Assembly: GCF_002860365.1 (NCBI RefSeq)
Contig: NZ_NMWT01000022.1
Coordinates: forward strand, 1-58,627
Length of the DNA: 58,627 nt
Reading direction: 5' to 3'
Origin: Bifidobacterium parmae
GTDB taxonomy: Bacteria > Actinomycetota > Actinomycetes > Actinomycetales > Bifidobacteriaceae
Shown here: positions 1 through 6,894 of the stretch, in pieces
How positions within the stretch are numbered: position 1 is the first letter of the stretch
Layout: every line of letters begins with the position of its first letter
The notes under the pieces: generated by a model
Seen by the model: only the letters and a program-made list of their open reading frames with translations
Database searches by the model: none
What the model was told of the DNA's origin: nothing
Program-made: the position numbers and the translations under genes

Positions 1-99
1 CGCAGCGCCGGGCTGTGCCGTTAGATCCACGTATCCTTCCGGACGCGCCTGCGCGTCGTCCGCGCCGCTCTGATTGTCGCCATACGTTGCATCGGTCAT
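1..99 (-). CDS. N-terminal fragment of an unidentified protein, translationally coupled to coaD
   Basis: Only the first 33 codons are in the window; the gene runs off the left edge. The start codon overlaps the coaD stop codon (ATGA arrangement) and has a purine-rich GGAAAGGAA ribosome binding site inside the end of coaD, so the two genes are probably co-transcribed and translationally coupled. The visible N-terminus begins [10 protein letters not shown] and is polar and acidic, with no signal peptide or membrane segment. This is too little to assign a family. Confidence 0.55.
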   Translation of the reverse strand, partial: MTDATYGDNQSGADDAQARPEGYVDLTAQPGAA

Positions 100-626
100 G
101 ATGCGTTCCTTTCCTTCGACGCGATCGCGTCACGCGCCGCCGCCTCCCGCGACAGCGCCTCGGTGAGCATCGGCACCACGCAGTCGGGCACCATGCCGGT
201 CACGTCGCCGCCGTGACGCGCCACGTCCTTGACGATGGAGCTGGAGATATGCTCGAGCACCGGGTCGGCGGGAAGGAAGACGGTCTCCACGTCGCCGATC
301 TTGCGGTTCACGAGCGCCATGCCGAGTTCCGCCTCGTAGTCGCCGTTCTGCCGCAGTCCCTTCACGATCACGGTCGCTCCCACCTGACGACAATAGTCGG
401 TGATGAGGCCTCCCGTGGAGGCGACGACGACGTTCGTGCAGCCGTCCTTCTCCAAGGCGCGGCGGATGATGTCGACGCGGGTCTCGGTGGGGAACATCGG
501 CGTCTTCGCCGCGTTCACCGCCACCACGACATGCACCTCCTCGAAGAAGCGCGCACTGCGTTCGATTACGTCAAGATGTCCGGCGGTCACGGGGTCGTAC
601 GAGCCGGGGCACACTGCTATGGTCAT
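96..626 (-). CDS. coaD: Phosphopantetheine adenylyltransferase (CoaD)
   Basis: CoaD transfers AMP from ATP to 4'-phosphopantetheine to make dephospho-CoA, the fourth step of cytosolic CoA synthesis. The 176-residue product has the nucleotidyltransferase hallmarks. The N-terminal motif DPVTAGH (residues 11-17) is the T/HxGH nucleotide-binding signature, VKGLR (88-92) lies in the substrate pocket, and ISSSIVK (127-133) is the second nucleotide-binding motif. Length is slightly above the usual ~160 because of a charged C-terminal tail. No Shine-Dalgarno sequence precedes the ATG, but TAGGCT ends 9 bases upstream, so the message may be leaderless. The next gene starts inside the stop codon. Confidence 0.95.
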   Translation of the reverse strand: MTIAVCPGSYDPVTAGHLDVIERSARFFEEVHVVVAVNAAKTPMFPTETRVDIIRRALEKDGCTNVVVASTGGLITDYCRQVGATVIVKGLRQNGDYEAELGMALVNRKIGDVETVFLPADPVLEHISSSIVKDVARHGGDVTGMVPDCVVPMLTEALSREAAARDAIASKERNAS

Positions 627-682
627 GGCTCACTAGCCTACCGCGTCGCGCCGTCACGTCGCGGCGATGCCACGCGCCGGGC

Positions 683-759
683 GGCGGGGATGCGGCGGGG
701 ATGCGGCGGGGATGCGGCGGGAACGTGGCGGGAACGTGGCGGGGATGCGGCGGGGATGC
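683..759. repeat. Seven tandem copies of an 11-bp unit
   Basis: The intergenic region between coaD and the DUF3039 gene holds seven consecutive 11-bp units. Five read GGCGGGGATGC and two (the fourth and fifth) read GGCGGGAACGT. Degenerate copies follow and pass into GGGATATATGC-like sequence up to about 788. The unit length is close to one helical turn, so every copy faces the same side of the DNA. The array lies upstream of both divergent genes. Confidence 0.85.
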
Positions 760-886
760 GGTGGCGGGATATATGCGGGATATATATGACGGCCGCGTGC
801 GATGACGGGGATATGCGCCGGCGGCAACTATGATGGTGGGCGGTAGAGAAGACCAGAATGGTCGAATGGTCATGCAGGAGGTCGCC

Positions 887-1213
887 ATGATGAACGATGA
901 TCTGAACGATGGCAGGATTCCCGCCGCCTTCCTCGACGCGGACACGTCGTCGCCGCTGTCCGACCCGGACGCCGGCGCCGGCACCGCGGTGCTCGAACGC
1001 CCGGAGGAGAAGGAGGAGACCCGTCGCTCCGACGACGGCGACGCGGACCGTTTCGCGCACTACGTCTCGCGCGACCGCATCGCCGAATCGCAGATGACCG
1101 GCCGGCCGGTGGTCGCGCTGTGCGGCAAGGTGTGGGTGCCCAAGCACGACCCGTCCAAGTACCCGGTCTGCCCCGACTGCAAGCGCATCTACGACGAGAT
1201 GCGCGGCTGGTGA
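887..1213 (+). CDS. DUF3039-family protein
   Basis: This small (108-residue) acidic soluble protein is widespread in Actinobacteria and has no known function. The C-terminal half carries the recognisable DUF3039 core: VALCGKVWVPKHDPSKYPVC followed by PDCKRIYDEM. Its cysteines (one in LCGKV, two in the CPDC pair) look like a small zinc-binding knuckle. The N-terminal ~45 residues are acidic and probably disordered. An AGGAGG ribosome binding site at 876-881 serves the ATG at 887 or the immediately following ATG at 890; the second has the more usual spacing. The gene is read convergently toward the aldo/keto reductase gene, with a gap of only 6 bases between stop codons. Confidence 0.8.
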   Translation: MMNDDLNDGRIPAAFLDADTSSPLSDPDAGAGTAVLERPEEKEETRRSDDGDADRFAHYVSRDRIAESQMTGRPVVALCGKVWVPKHDPSKYPVCPDCKRIYDEMRGW

Positions 1214-1219
1214 CAAGGG

Positions 1220-2230
1220 TCAGCGCTGGGAGATCTCGTCGATCTTGGCGAGTTCCTCGGCGCTGAACGTCGTGTTCTTCAGGGCGCCGATGTTGTCGAG
1301 GATCTGCTGCGGCTTCGAGGCGCCGGCGAGCACGGAGGTGACGACGCCGTCGTGCAGCAGCCAGGCGAGGCTCATTTCGGCGAGCGTCTGGCCGCGGGCG
1401 ATGGCGATGTCGTTGAGCTCGCGGATCTGCTGGAGACGTTCCGGCGTGAGCGCGGAATCCTTGAGGAAACGCGGGTCGAGGGCGATGCGGCTGTCGGCCG
1501 GCACGCCGTCGAGGTAACGGTTCGTGAGCAGGCCCTGCGCGAGCGGCGAGAAGGTGATGATGCCCTTGCCGAGGCGCTTGGCCGTGTCCTTGAGGCCGTT
1601 CTTCTCGATCGTGCGGTCGAAGATGTTGTAGCGGTTCTGGTTGATGACGAACGGCACGTGCAGTTCGTCGAGGATCTTCGCCGCCTTCTCCATCGTCGGG
1701 CCGTCGTAGTTGGACAGGCCGACGTACAGGGCCTTGCCGGAGTTCACGATCTGGGCGAGCGCGCCCATCGTCTCCTCGAGCGGGGTGTCCGGGTCCGGGC
1801 GGTGGTGGTAGAAGATGTCCACGTAGTCGAGGCCGAGGCGCGTCAGGGACTGATCGAGCGAGGCGATGAGGTACTTGCGCGAGCCGTGGTCGCCGTAGGG
1901 GCCGGTCCACATCTCGTAGCCGGCCTTCGTGGAGACGATGAGCTCGTCGCGGTGCGCCTTGAAGTACTTGTTCAGCAGCAGTCCGCAGTTCCTCTCGGCC
2001 TGTCCGGGTTCGGGGCCGTAGTTGTTGGCGAGGTCGAAGTGCGTGATGCCGTTGTCGAACGCGGTGAACACGAGCTGCTTCATATGCTCGAACGGCGTCA
2101 GGTCGCCGAAGTTGTGCCAGAATCCGAGCGAGACGGCCGGCAGTTTGAGGCCGGACGCCCCGCAGCGGTTGTAGGTCATGTGGTCGTAGCGGTCCTCGGC
2201 CGGCGTGTAGATGGTGGTCGCTTCCAGCAT
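1220..2230 (-). CDS. Aldo/keto reductase, YghZ / L-glyceraldehyde-3-phosphate reductase type
   Basis: This is an NADPH-dependent cytosolic oxidoreductase with a TIM-barrel fold (336 residues). The catalytic tetrad is visible: D66 (HFDLANNYG), Y71, K102 (VSTKAG) and H142 (IFYHH). The motif GLSNY and the C-terminal LAGASKPQQ match the family's NADP-binding region. The N-terminal sequence YNRCGASGLKLPAVSLG and the YHHRPDPDTPLEETM segment are typical of the YghZ/Kv-beta-like subgroup, whose members reduce methylglyoxal or L-glyceraldehyde 3-phosphate. The start has a good AAGGAG site. A MerR-type regulator is transcribed divergently, which suggests induction by its substrate or by stress. The physiological substrate is not determinable here. 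Confidence 0.9.
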   Translation of the reverse strand: MLEATTIYTPAEDRYDHMTYNRCGASGLKLPAVSLGFWHNFGDLTPFEHMKQLVFTAFDNGITHFDLANNYGPEPGQAERNCGLLLNKYFKAHRDELIVSTKAGYEMWTGPYGDHGSRKYLIASLDQSLTRLGLDYVDIFYHHRPDPDTPLEETMGALAQIVNSGKALYVGLSNYDGPTMEKAAKILDELHVPFVINQNRYNIFDRTIEKNGLKDTAKRLGKGIITFSPLAQGLLTNRYLDGVPADSRIALDPRFLKDSALTPERLQQIRELNDIAIARGQTLAEMSLAWLLHDGVVTSVLAGASKPQQILDNIGALKNTTFSAEELAKIDEISQR

Positions 2231-2295
2231 CGATGCTCCTTGCGTGTGTGTCGTGGTGTCGTGGTTGTTCCGTGGTTACGCAATCATCGTCGCAA

Positions 2296-2311
2296 TTCAA
2301 GTAGACTTGAA
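2296..2311. promoter_or_regulatory. Perfect inverted repeat, candidate MerR operator
   Basis: TTCAAGT-AG-ACTTGAA is a perfect 7+2+7 palindrome in the gap between the divergent aldo/keto reductase and MerR genes. An overlapping ACTT-6-AAGT repeat extends to 2318. MerR-family activators usually bind such palindromes between the -35 and -10 elements of the promoter they control. The placement about 65 bases upstream of the reductase start suits control of that gene. Binding by the adjacent MerR protein is inferred. Confidence 0.6.
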
Positions 2312-2446
2312 CGCAAGTCGGCGTCCGCGGCGTGTCGCGCGACGGCGGCGCGACGCCGCGACGACGACGGAACGTCGGCGGGAATCGCCGCGGACGCGCG
2401 GTCGCGGCGATGACGGTGATGACGGAACGGAAAGGAACGGGACGAT

Positions 2447-2878
2447 ATGGCGACGTACACGATTCGCGAGGTGGCGGAACGCTTCCACATGCAGACCTCC
2501 ACGCTGAGGTACTACGAGGATCAGGGGCTGCTCACGAACGTCGGGCGTGACGCGGCAGGACGCCGTGAATACGAGGAGTGCCACGTCAACCGGCTGCGCG
2601 CCATCTGCTGCTTCAAGAACGCGGGCATGACCATCGAGGATCTGAAACGCTTCTTCGCCTACGAGCAGGACGAGCCGGCGCACATCGACGAGATCCTCGA
2701 CCTGCTCGAGTCGCGCAGGAAGACGCTCGACGAGCAGCGGCGCGCGCTCGACGAGGCCGCGATGCACGTGCAGCGCAAACTGCACTACTACGGCGACATC
2801 AAGCGTGCGCTCGACGCGGGGGAGTCCCTGCCCGACTGGAAGGACTACAAGACCCGCGTCTACACCATCGACTGCTGA
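2447..2878 (+). CDS. MerR-family transcriptional regulator
   Basis: The 143-residue protein starts with the MerR winged-helix region YTIREVAERFHMQTSTLRYY (residues 3-22), followed by the wing GLLTNVGRDAAGRREYEE. The second half is the usual antiparallel dimerisation coiled coil (about residues 75-125) with GMTIEDLKRFF before it. No cysteine cluster typical of metal sensors is visible; the coiled coil resembles regulators of aldo/keto reductases and other stress enzymes. The gene is divergent from such a reductase, and a perfect palindrome lies in their shared promoter region. The ligand is unknown. Confidence 0.9.
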   Translation: MATYTIREVAERFHMQTSTLRYYEDQGLLTNVGRDAAGRREYEECHVNRLRAICCFKNAGMTIEDLKRFFAYEQDEPAHIDEILDLLESRRKTLDEQRRALDEAAMHVQRKLHYYGDIKRALDAGESLPDWKDYKTRVYTIDC

Positions 2879-2890
2879 GCCGGTCCGACC

Positions 2891-3547
2891 TTAGAATCCG
2901 CGCGGGTTGGTCTGGCACTCCTGAAGCCATTTGGCCTTGTCCGCGTCGTAGTTCGGGTCGGCCATGTCATATGGAATCCATGAGAAACCGCCTGCGCCGT
3001 CGGTTCCGCCGTTCAGCTCCTGCTCGATTCGGGCGTCGCTCATGGAATCGTCCACGACATCATGCCGGCGAAGACAGTCGATGACCATGGATGTGTCGTT
3101 CTTGCCGTCGGGGTTGGTCTGTTCTTGTTGCCACAGGGCGGAGAGATAGAGAATGCCTGACTGGACGTCGCAGTCATGCATGTCCCGTTCCATACGCGTG
3201 GTCCACGCCTCGTCGAGGGTCTGGTCGGGATGATAGACATCCCCCGACCCGTCGATGGACTTCGTGGCGGTGTAGCCCTTGTCGGCCATGCACTGCACGT
3301 AGCGATCCGCCGATTCCTGCACCTCCGATTCGGCGAGTTCGCCATCGGAGAGCGCTTCGACGGCGAACTCGCTATGGTTCCGTTTCGCCTGCTCGTACGC
3401 TTGGGAATAATCCTGCGCATATGCGCCGGTGAATTCCGGTTCGGCAGTCGCGCTGGATTGCGAGGAAGGCGCGGAGGAACACGAGGCGAGCGAGATTAGA
3501 AGCACGCCGACAATCCAGGTTAATACGACTCTATGATGGTTTCGCAT
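2891..3547 (-). CDS. Putative lipoprotein A, paralogue of the one at 6895-7560
   Basis: The product (~218 residues) has a lipoprotein signal peptide ending in the lipobox LASC, so it should be anchored to the outer face of the membrane. The mature part is polar. It shares many positions with the protein encoded at 6895-7560: a FAVEALSDGELAESE segment, CMADKGYT, HDCDVQSG, CLRRHDVVDDS, and a C-terminal KAKWLQECQTNP. Besides the lipidated cysteine, four cysteines are conserved between the two proteins and may form two disulfides. I do not recognise the family. Immediately upstream on the same strand lies a small secreted-protein gene, mirroring the arrangement at 6463-7560. GTG at 3553 is an alternative start. 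An immunity or partner role is a guess. Confidence 0.75.
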   Translation of the reverse strand: MRNHHRVVLTWIVGVLLISLASCSSAPSSQSSATAEPEFTGAYAQDYSQAYEQAKRNHSEFAVEALSDGELAESEVQESADRYVQCMADKGYTATKSIDGSGDVYHPDQTLDEAWTTRMERDMHDCDVQSGILYLSALWQQEQTNPDGKNDTSMVIDCLRRHDVVDDSMSDARIEQELNGGTDGAGGFSWIPYDMADPNYDADKAKWLQECQTNPRGF

Positions 3548-3580
3548 GGTCACCGCCTGCTTGTTTTACTGTGCAACCGA

Positions 3581-3925
3581 TTAGGCGGAGTAAGTCCGTA
3601 CTGCCCCGCTGTAATAGACGAATTTGCCTGTTCCCTTTTGGATGCCGTACAAGCCATTCACTGTGGAGCAGGAGGTCGCATTTGTGGATGAATAGGCTGT
3701 GGGAGCCGTGCGTGTGACGAGATGCCCTCCACTGTCGCTGCCGGTTGCTTGGTGGGATACGTAGTATACGGTTCGGGGATTGCGTGCGTAGATGCAGGAT
3801 TGTGCTTTGGTTACGTAACCGTCCGTAAACGAGAATGCGCTCGCAGTGGCGGTGCCAATGGAAAGCGTGATTATAGAGGATAATGCTACGGCAAATATCC
3901 GTATAATATGCTTGCGGATATTCAT
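3581..3925 (-). CDS. Small secreted protein A, possibly bacteriocin-like
   Basis: The 114-residue product has a clear Sec signal peptide (basic MNIRKHIIR start, hydrophobic core, TATASA cleavage near residue 30). The mature protein is about 84 residues. It aligns along its full length with the protein encoded at 6463-6816: both have DGYV, a C-x-YARNP motif, a GxDSxGHxVxRT stretch, a second cysteine before NGLY, and a final YYSG. The two conserved cysteines could form one disulfide. The pattern of spaced Tyr/His/Ser and terminal Tyr-Tyr resembles lactococcin-972-type bacteriocins, but the resemblance is weak. A GAAAGG site precedes the ATG. The gene is AT-richer than its surroundings, which suggests transfer. 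Confidence 0.75.
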   Translation of the reverse strand: MNIRKHIIRIFAVALSSIITLSIGTATASAFSFTDGYVTKAQSCIYARNPRTVYYVSHQATGSDSGGHLVTRTAPTAYSSTNATSCSTVNGLYGIQKGTGKFVYYSGAVRTYSA

Positions 3926-4137
3926 GATGACTGAACCTTTCGTGAATACAGTGATTTGAATATATACTGGGACGACTGCGGTGTCGGTGTGAAGAATGCC
4001 TGTTCCTGGCGTACCGTTCATGATAGGGAAGATGCGCCACAGAGGAAAGGACGCCTGTAGACATGAGGATGACAGCGTTCCGTGGGTGATTGGTGGTGGG
4101 GGAATATGCTGGATACGACGATGGGAGGAGAGACATC
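3926..4137. promoter_or_regulatory. Divergent promoter region between secreted protein A and the response regulator
   Basis: These 212 bases must hold promoters for both directions. On the minus strand a TATATATT stretch about 30 bases before the secreted-protein start is a plausible -10 element. On the plus strand a strong GGGAGGAG ribosome binding site precedes the response-regulator ATG. The 9-mer GACATGAGG at 4060-4068 recurs upstream of the second secreted-protein gene (6263-6271) and is a candidate regulator half-site. I could not define a full operator. Confidence 0.4.
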
Positions 4138-4800
4138 ATGAAACGGTCCGGCGTCTCCGCCGTAACGGCTGTGACACCAATCGCAATATTGGATAATGAC
4201 GCGATTGCGTTGGAGGGATTGAGTCGGATCGTGGAACGGAACCGGTTGGGAATCGTGAAATGGTGTGCGCGGAACGGGAGGGATGCCGTGCAGCGTTGCG
4301 CGGATGGCGACCTTATGCCGCGTCTGCTTCTGGTGGATATGTCCCTTGAGGGCATGTCCGGTGTGGATGCATGCCGTCAGATTCGCAGGCGCACTGCGGC
4401 GGTGCTGTTGCTGGGTGTCACGGCTTTCCCCGTGGAACGATATGCTTCGCGTCTCATGGAGGCCGGGGCGCAGGGCGTCGTGACGAAAAACGAGGAGGCG
4501 CGGTTGGTCGCGGCTATGCAGACCGTGTTGGATGGTTCGTGGTTTGATGGCTTTGAATCTCCGCGTAACGCGCATATGCGGTTGAAACATGTTTCCGATG
4601 ATGCCCGGATGCTTCTGTCCGACCGGGAAGAGGAGGTGATGATTCTCCTTAGTCGGGGATGGTCCATCGCGGATATCGCCGATCACATGCAGGTCAGCCG
4701 TGCCACGGCGGCGACCTATCTCAGTAGGGCCCGGCACAAGCTTGGTGCCCGGACGATTCGTCAGGCGGTGGCCATATGGACTGGTGAAGATGAACGGTGA
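4138..4800 (+). CDS. NarL/LuxR-family response regulator
   Basis: This is the cytoplasmic output partner of the histidine kinase encoded next to it. The receiver domain (residues ~12-130) has the acidic pocket LDND (18-21), the phospho-acceptor D67 (LLLVDMS), T95 (GVTAF) and K117 (VVTKN). The C-terminal LuxR-type helix-turn-helix (about 159-212) begins LSDREEEVMILLSRG and includes VSRATAATYLSRARHKLG. Length (220 residues) is normal for the family. The gene overlaps the kinase gene by 11 bases. It sits between two mirrored copies of a secreted-protein/lipoprotein pair, the likely regulatory targets; that link is inferred from position only. Confidence 0.93.
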   Translation: MKRSGVSAVTAVTPIAILDNDAIALEGLSRIVERNRLGIVKWCARNGRDAVQRCADGDLMPRLLLVDMSLEGMSGVDACRQIRRRTAAVLLLGVTAFPVERYASRLMEAGAQGVVTKNEEARLVAAMQTVLDGSWFDGFESPRNAHMRLKHVSDDARMLLSDREEEVMILLSRGWSIADIADHMQVSRATAATYLSRARHKLGARTIRQAVAIWTGEDER

Positions 4801-5977
4801 GAACGGTGTAGCGAAATTGATTCGTCGGAGAACCGTATCTCTGAAGAGAGGCTTTCTTGCTCATCCGTTCCGTTTGATCATCGTCGCGGTCGCTGTGGCT
4901 CTTTCCGTGTTGGACTGGGCGGCGAATCCTACATCATCCTTATACGGGGTGTTTATGGGGAGCCTGCACATCCTGTTGTTGCTGTCGATGCTGATCGATT
5001 CCCGTTTCGGTTGCGTCGGACTGATCGTGGTGGAGCTCGTCTCCTGTGTTCTTCCGGTAGCCCAAGGCCCCAGCCGTTTCTGGGGCGTGTATTGTGCGAT
5101 TGGATTGGTCGCTTATGATACGGGCCTTTCCGCCGTTGCGGTCTCCATGATGCTGTCTTTCCTAGGCACTCAATGCTATCAGGTGGCTCAGTGGCATGGC
5201 GGCACCTTGAGCTTCTCCGATTTGCTCGTATTCCTGATGTACGGTGTTACGGCAATTATCGTCGGATACGGTTTCCGTTGGTGGACGACGATGAATACGC
5301 GACAGGCCGACGAATATCTGGCCAGTGAGCATGAGCTGCGGCGGATATATCGGCTGCGTGACAGCGACAACGCCATCAGACTTCACGATTCGGTCGCGCA
5401 ATGCCTGGCCGGCATCCAACTGATCGCGCAGAGAAACATCCGTGACGCCCACGATGGGGATGCCGCCGAGTGGCGCAGGGTCAATGATCTCGCAGCCAAA
5501 GGGCAGGCGGAGGTACGAACCATCATTGACATGATGTTGGAGGATGAGAAGGAACATGATTCTGCCGTGCGGAGGTCCGAATGGTGGCTTGCCGTCACTG
5601 CCATGGCCGACGATGGCGACGCCATGCTGAAGCGGAACGGATACCGGGGGAAGACCGAACTTATGGACGGCGGTATCGGAACGCGGAAAGTAAATGAACA
5701 TGATGTTCGCACCCTTGGCGCGGTGCTGAAGGAATTGTATTCGAACATCGACAGGCATGCTGTTCCCGGCAGCGACTATCAGGCGAGCATCACTCTTCAA
5801 AAGTCCGCAACGGAAATCGTCATGTCGAATGTCATCGCGGCTTCACGGAATACGTCGGTGAGACAAGGATTGAAATCACGGTTGTATAAGCTCGAACTGA
5901 TCGGCGGTGAACTCGACTACGAGATCGACGGTGATACTTGGGTGGTATACGCCCGTGTGCCGTTTGCCGATGCGTAA
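4790..5977 (+). CDS. Membrane histidine kinase, HisKA_3 (NarX/DesK-like) type
   Basis: The 395-residue kinase has five or six closely spaced membrane helices in residues ~25-170 and almost no extracellular loop, so it probably senses a membrane-associated or hydrophobic signal rather than using a periplasmic sensor domain. The dimerisation/phosphotransfer segment contains RLHDSVAQCLAG with the phospho-acceptor H199. The ATPase domain has an N-box (KELYSNIDRHA, about 312-322). The usual DxGxG motif is replaced by a degenerate SNVIA, as in some small actinobacterial and firmicute kinases of this class. It overlaps the upstream response-regulator gene, so the two form a co-translated two-component system. 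GTG at 4784 is an alternative start. Confidence 0.9.
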   Translation: MNGENGVAKLIRRRTVSLKRGFLAHPFRLIIVAVAVALSVLDWAANPTSSLYGVFMGSLHILLLLSMLIDSRFGCVGLIVVELVSCVLPVAQGPSRFWGVYCAIGLVAYDTGLSAVAVSMMLSFLGTQCYQVAQWHGGTLSFSDLLVFLMYGVTAIIVGYGFRWWTTMNTRQADEYLASEHELRRIYRLRDSDNAIRLHDSVAQCLAGIQLIAQRNIRDAHDGDAAEWRRVNDLAAKGQAEVRTIIDMMLEDEKEHDSAVRRSEWWLAVTAMADDGDAMLKRNGYRGKTELMDGGIGTRKVNEHDVRTLGAVLKELYSNIDRHAVPGSDYQASITLQKSATEIVMSNVIAASRNTSVRQGLKSRLYKLELIGGELDYEIDGDTWVVYARVPFADA

Positions 5978-6000
5978 GCCGGGACTGGCGTGCCTGGGGT

Positions 6001-6171
6001 TTACGGTCGTGCGGGACACAGTATCTTGGGAATCCATGTGGGGCAGGAGAAACGTGCGGATGCCGCCGATTGCGCCGAGTCGTACTGCGCCTGCGGATAG
6101 CCTTCGGGAATCGGAACGGTCATCGGCGAACATAGCATGAATGCGGTGACGATTGCGGCTATGAACTGCAT
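6001..6171 (-). CDS. Possible small exported peptide gene
   Basis: A 56-codon frame on the minus strand starts at an ATG with an AAGGAG ribosome binding site at ideal spacing (6 bases; an ATG three bases earlier is also possible). It would encode a hydrophobic N-terminus (MQFIAAIVTAFMLCSPM) and a short polar tail with two cysteines (SCPTW and LCPARP). It lies convergent to the histidine kinase in an otherwise empty 485-base gap. The good ribosome site and leader-like start argue for a real gene, possibly a signal peptide for the kinase. Small size and lack of a recognisable family argue against it. Confidence 0.35.
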   Translation of the reverse strand: MQFIAAIVTAFMLCSPMTVPIPEGYPQAQYDSAQSAASARFSCPTWIPKILCPARP

Positions 6172-6253
6172 CATATGCTCCTTGCTGAATGGGTTGGTCA
6201 AAACACCAAATAATATATATGAAGGCGGAATCGCGCGCATTAATTTTTGTCAT

Positions 6254-6271
6254 TCATGTGATGACATGAGG
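6254..6271. promoter_or_regulatory. Palindrome upstream of secreted protein B
   Basis: TCATGT-gatg-ACATGA is a perfect 6+4+6 inverted repeat (6254-6269) about 195 bases upstream of the second secreted-protein gene and just before an AT-rich GGTATATATATG stretch. Its right half extends to GACATGAGG, also present at 4060-4068 in the other divergent promoter region. It could be a binding site for the local NarL-type regulator. The surrounding interval 6172-6462 contains no other gene that I can support. Confidence 0.35.
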
Positions 6272-6462
6272 GTATATATATGAGACATCGGATAGTTGGA
6301 TTGGGTCGGTGCTGTCCCATGGTGATTGATTGCGTGTGCTTGTCATACTGAGCACGACGAACGGCATAGGATTCCGGCTTGTTCCTTGTTGTGCTGAAAA
6401 ACCCAATGGAGGGTGCGGCATTCGACATTGCGATGACGCAAATTCGGAAAGGATGTATTGTC

Positions 6463-6816
6463 ATGATTTTCTGTAAGAGAATTGTTGTATCGATGATATC
6501 GATTATTTTGTCGGTATCTACTGCCTGCATTGCTGTAGGCAGTGCTCAGGCTGCGAATCCCGTGTACTTTCAGGATGGATATGTGAATCTGGTTGAAACG
6601 TGCGCATATGCTCGAAATCCCAAGGTAATTGATTGGATTAAGCATACGGGATATGGGTATGACAGCAGCGGGCATTCCGTTCATCGCACGGATGGGCGAA
6701 TCTATGTTAAAACGGGAGTTATGACATGTGCCCGTGCCAATGGCCTGTATTCGCCTTACAGAGGTGAATCGGAAGTGGGTTACTATAGCGGCACGAAATA
6801 TTATACCGCCCAATAA
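6463..6816 (+). CDS. Small secreted protein B, paralogue of the one at 3581-3925
   Basis: The 117-residue product has a signal peptide (MIFCKRIVVSMISIILS...) with a likely cleavage after GSAQA near residue 30. The mature ~87 residues share DGYV, C-x-YARNP, GYDSSGHSVHRT, a second cysteine before NGLY, and YYSG with secreted protein A. Identity is moderate, so the pair diverged some time ago or was selected to differ. A GGAAAGG site precedes the ATG at 6463; longer upstream starts lack a ribosome site. The lipoprotein gene that follows in the same direction repeats the order seen at the other end of the island. A bacteriocin-like or other extracellular role is inferred from size, export and context. 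Confidence 0.75.
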   Translation: MIFCKRIVVSMISIILSVSTACIAVGSAQAANPVYFQDGYVNLVETCAYARNPKVIDWIKHTGYGYDSSGHSVHRTDGRIYVKTGVMTCARANGLYSPYRGESEVGYYSGTKYYTAQ

Positions 6817-6894
6817 ATCATGTGTGAGTTTATGTGTGAGCACGTTTTATGGCGCGCTCACACGCATGCGTCTTCAAAGGGGAAGGAGTGAGCG

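Noticed and set aside
683-759. Possible CRISPR array in the tandem repeats
   Set aside because: Units are 11 bp and contiguous with no spacers; no cas genes are in the window.
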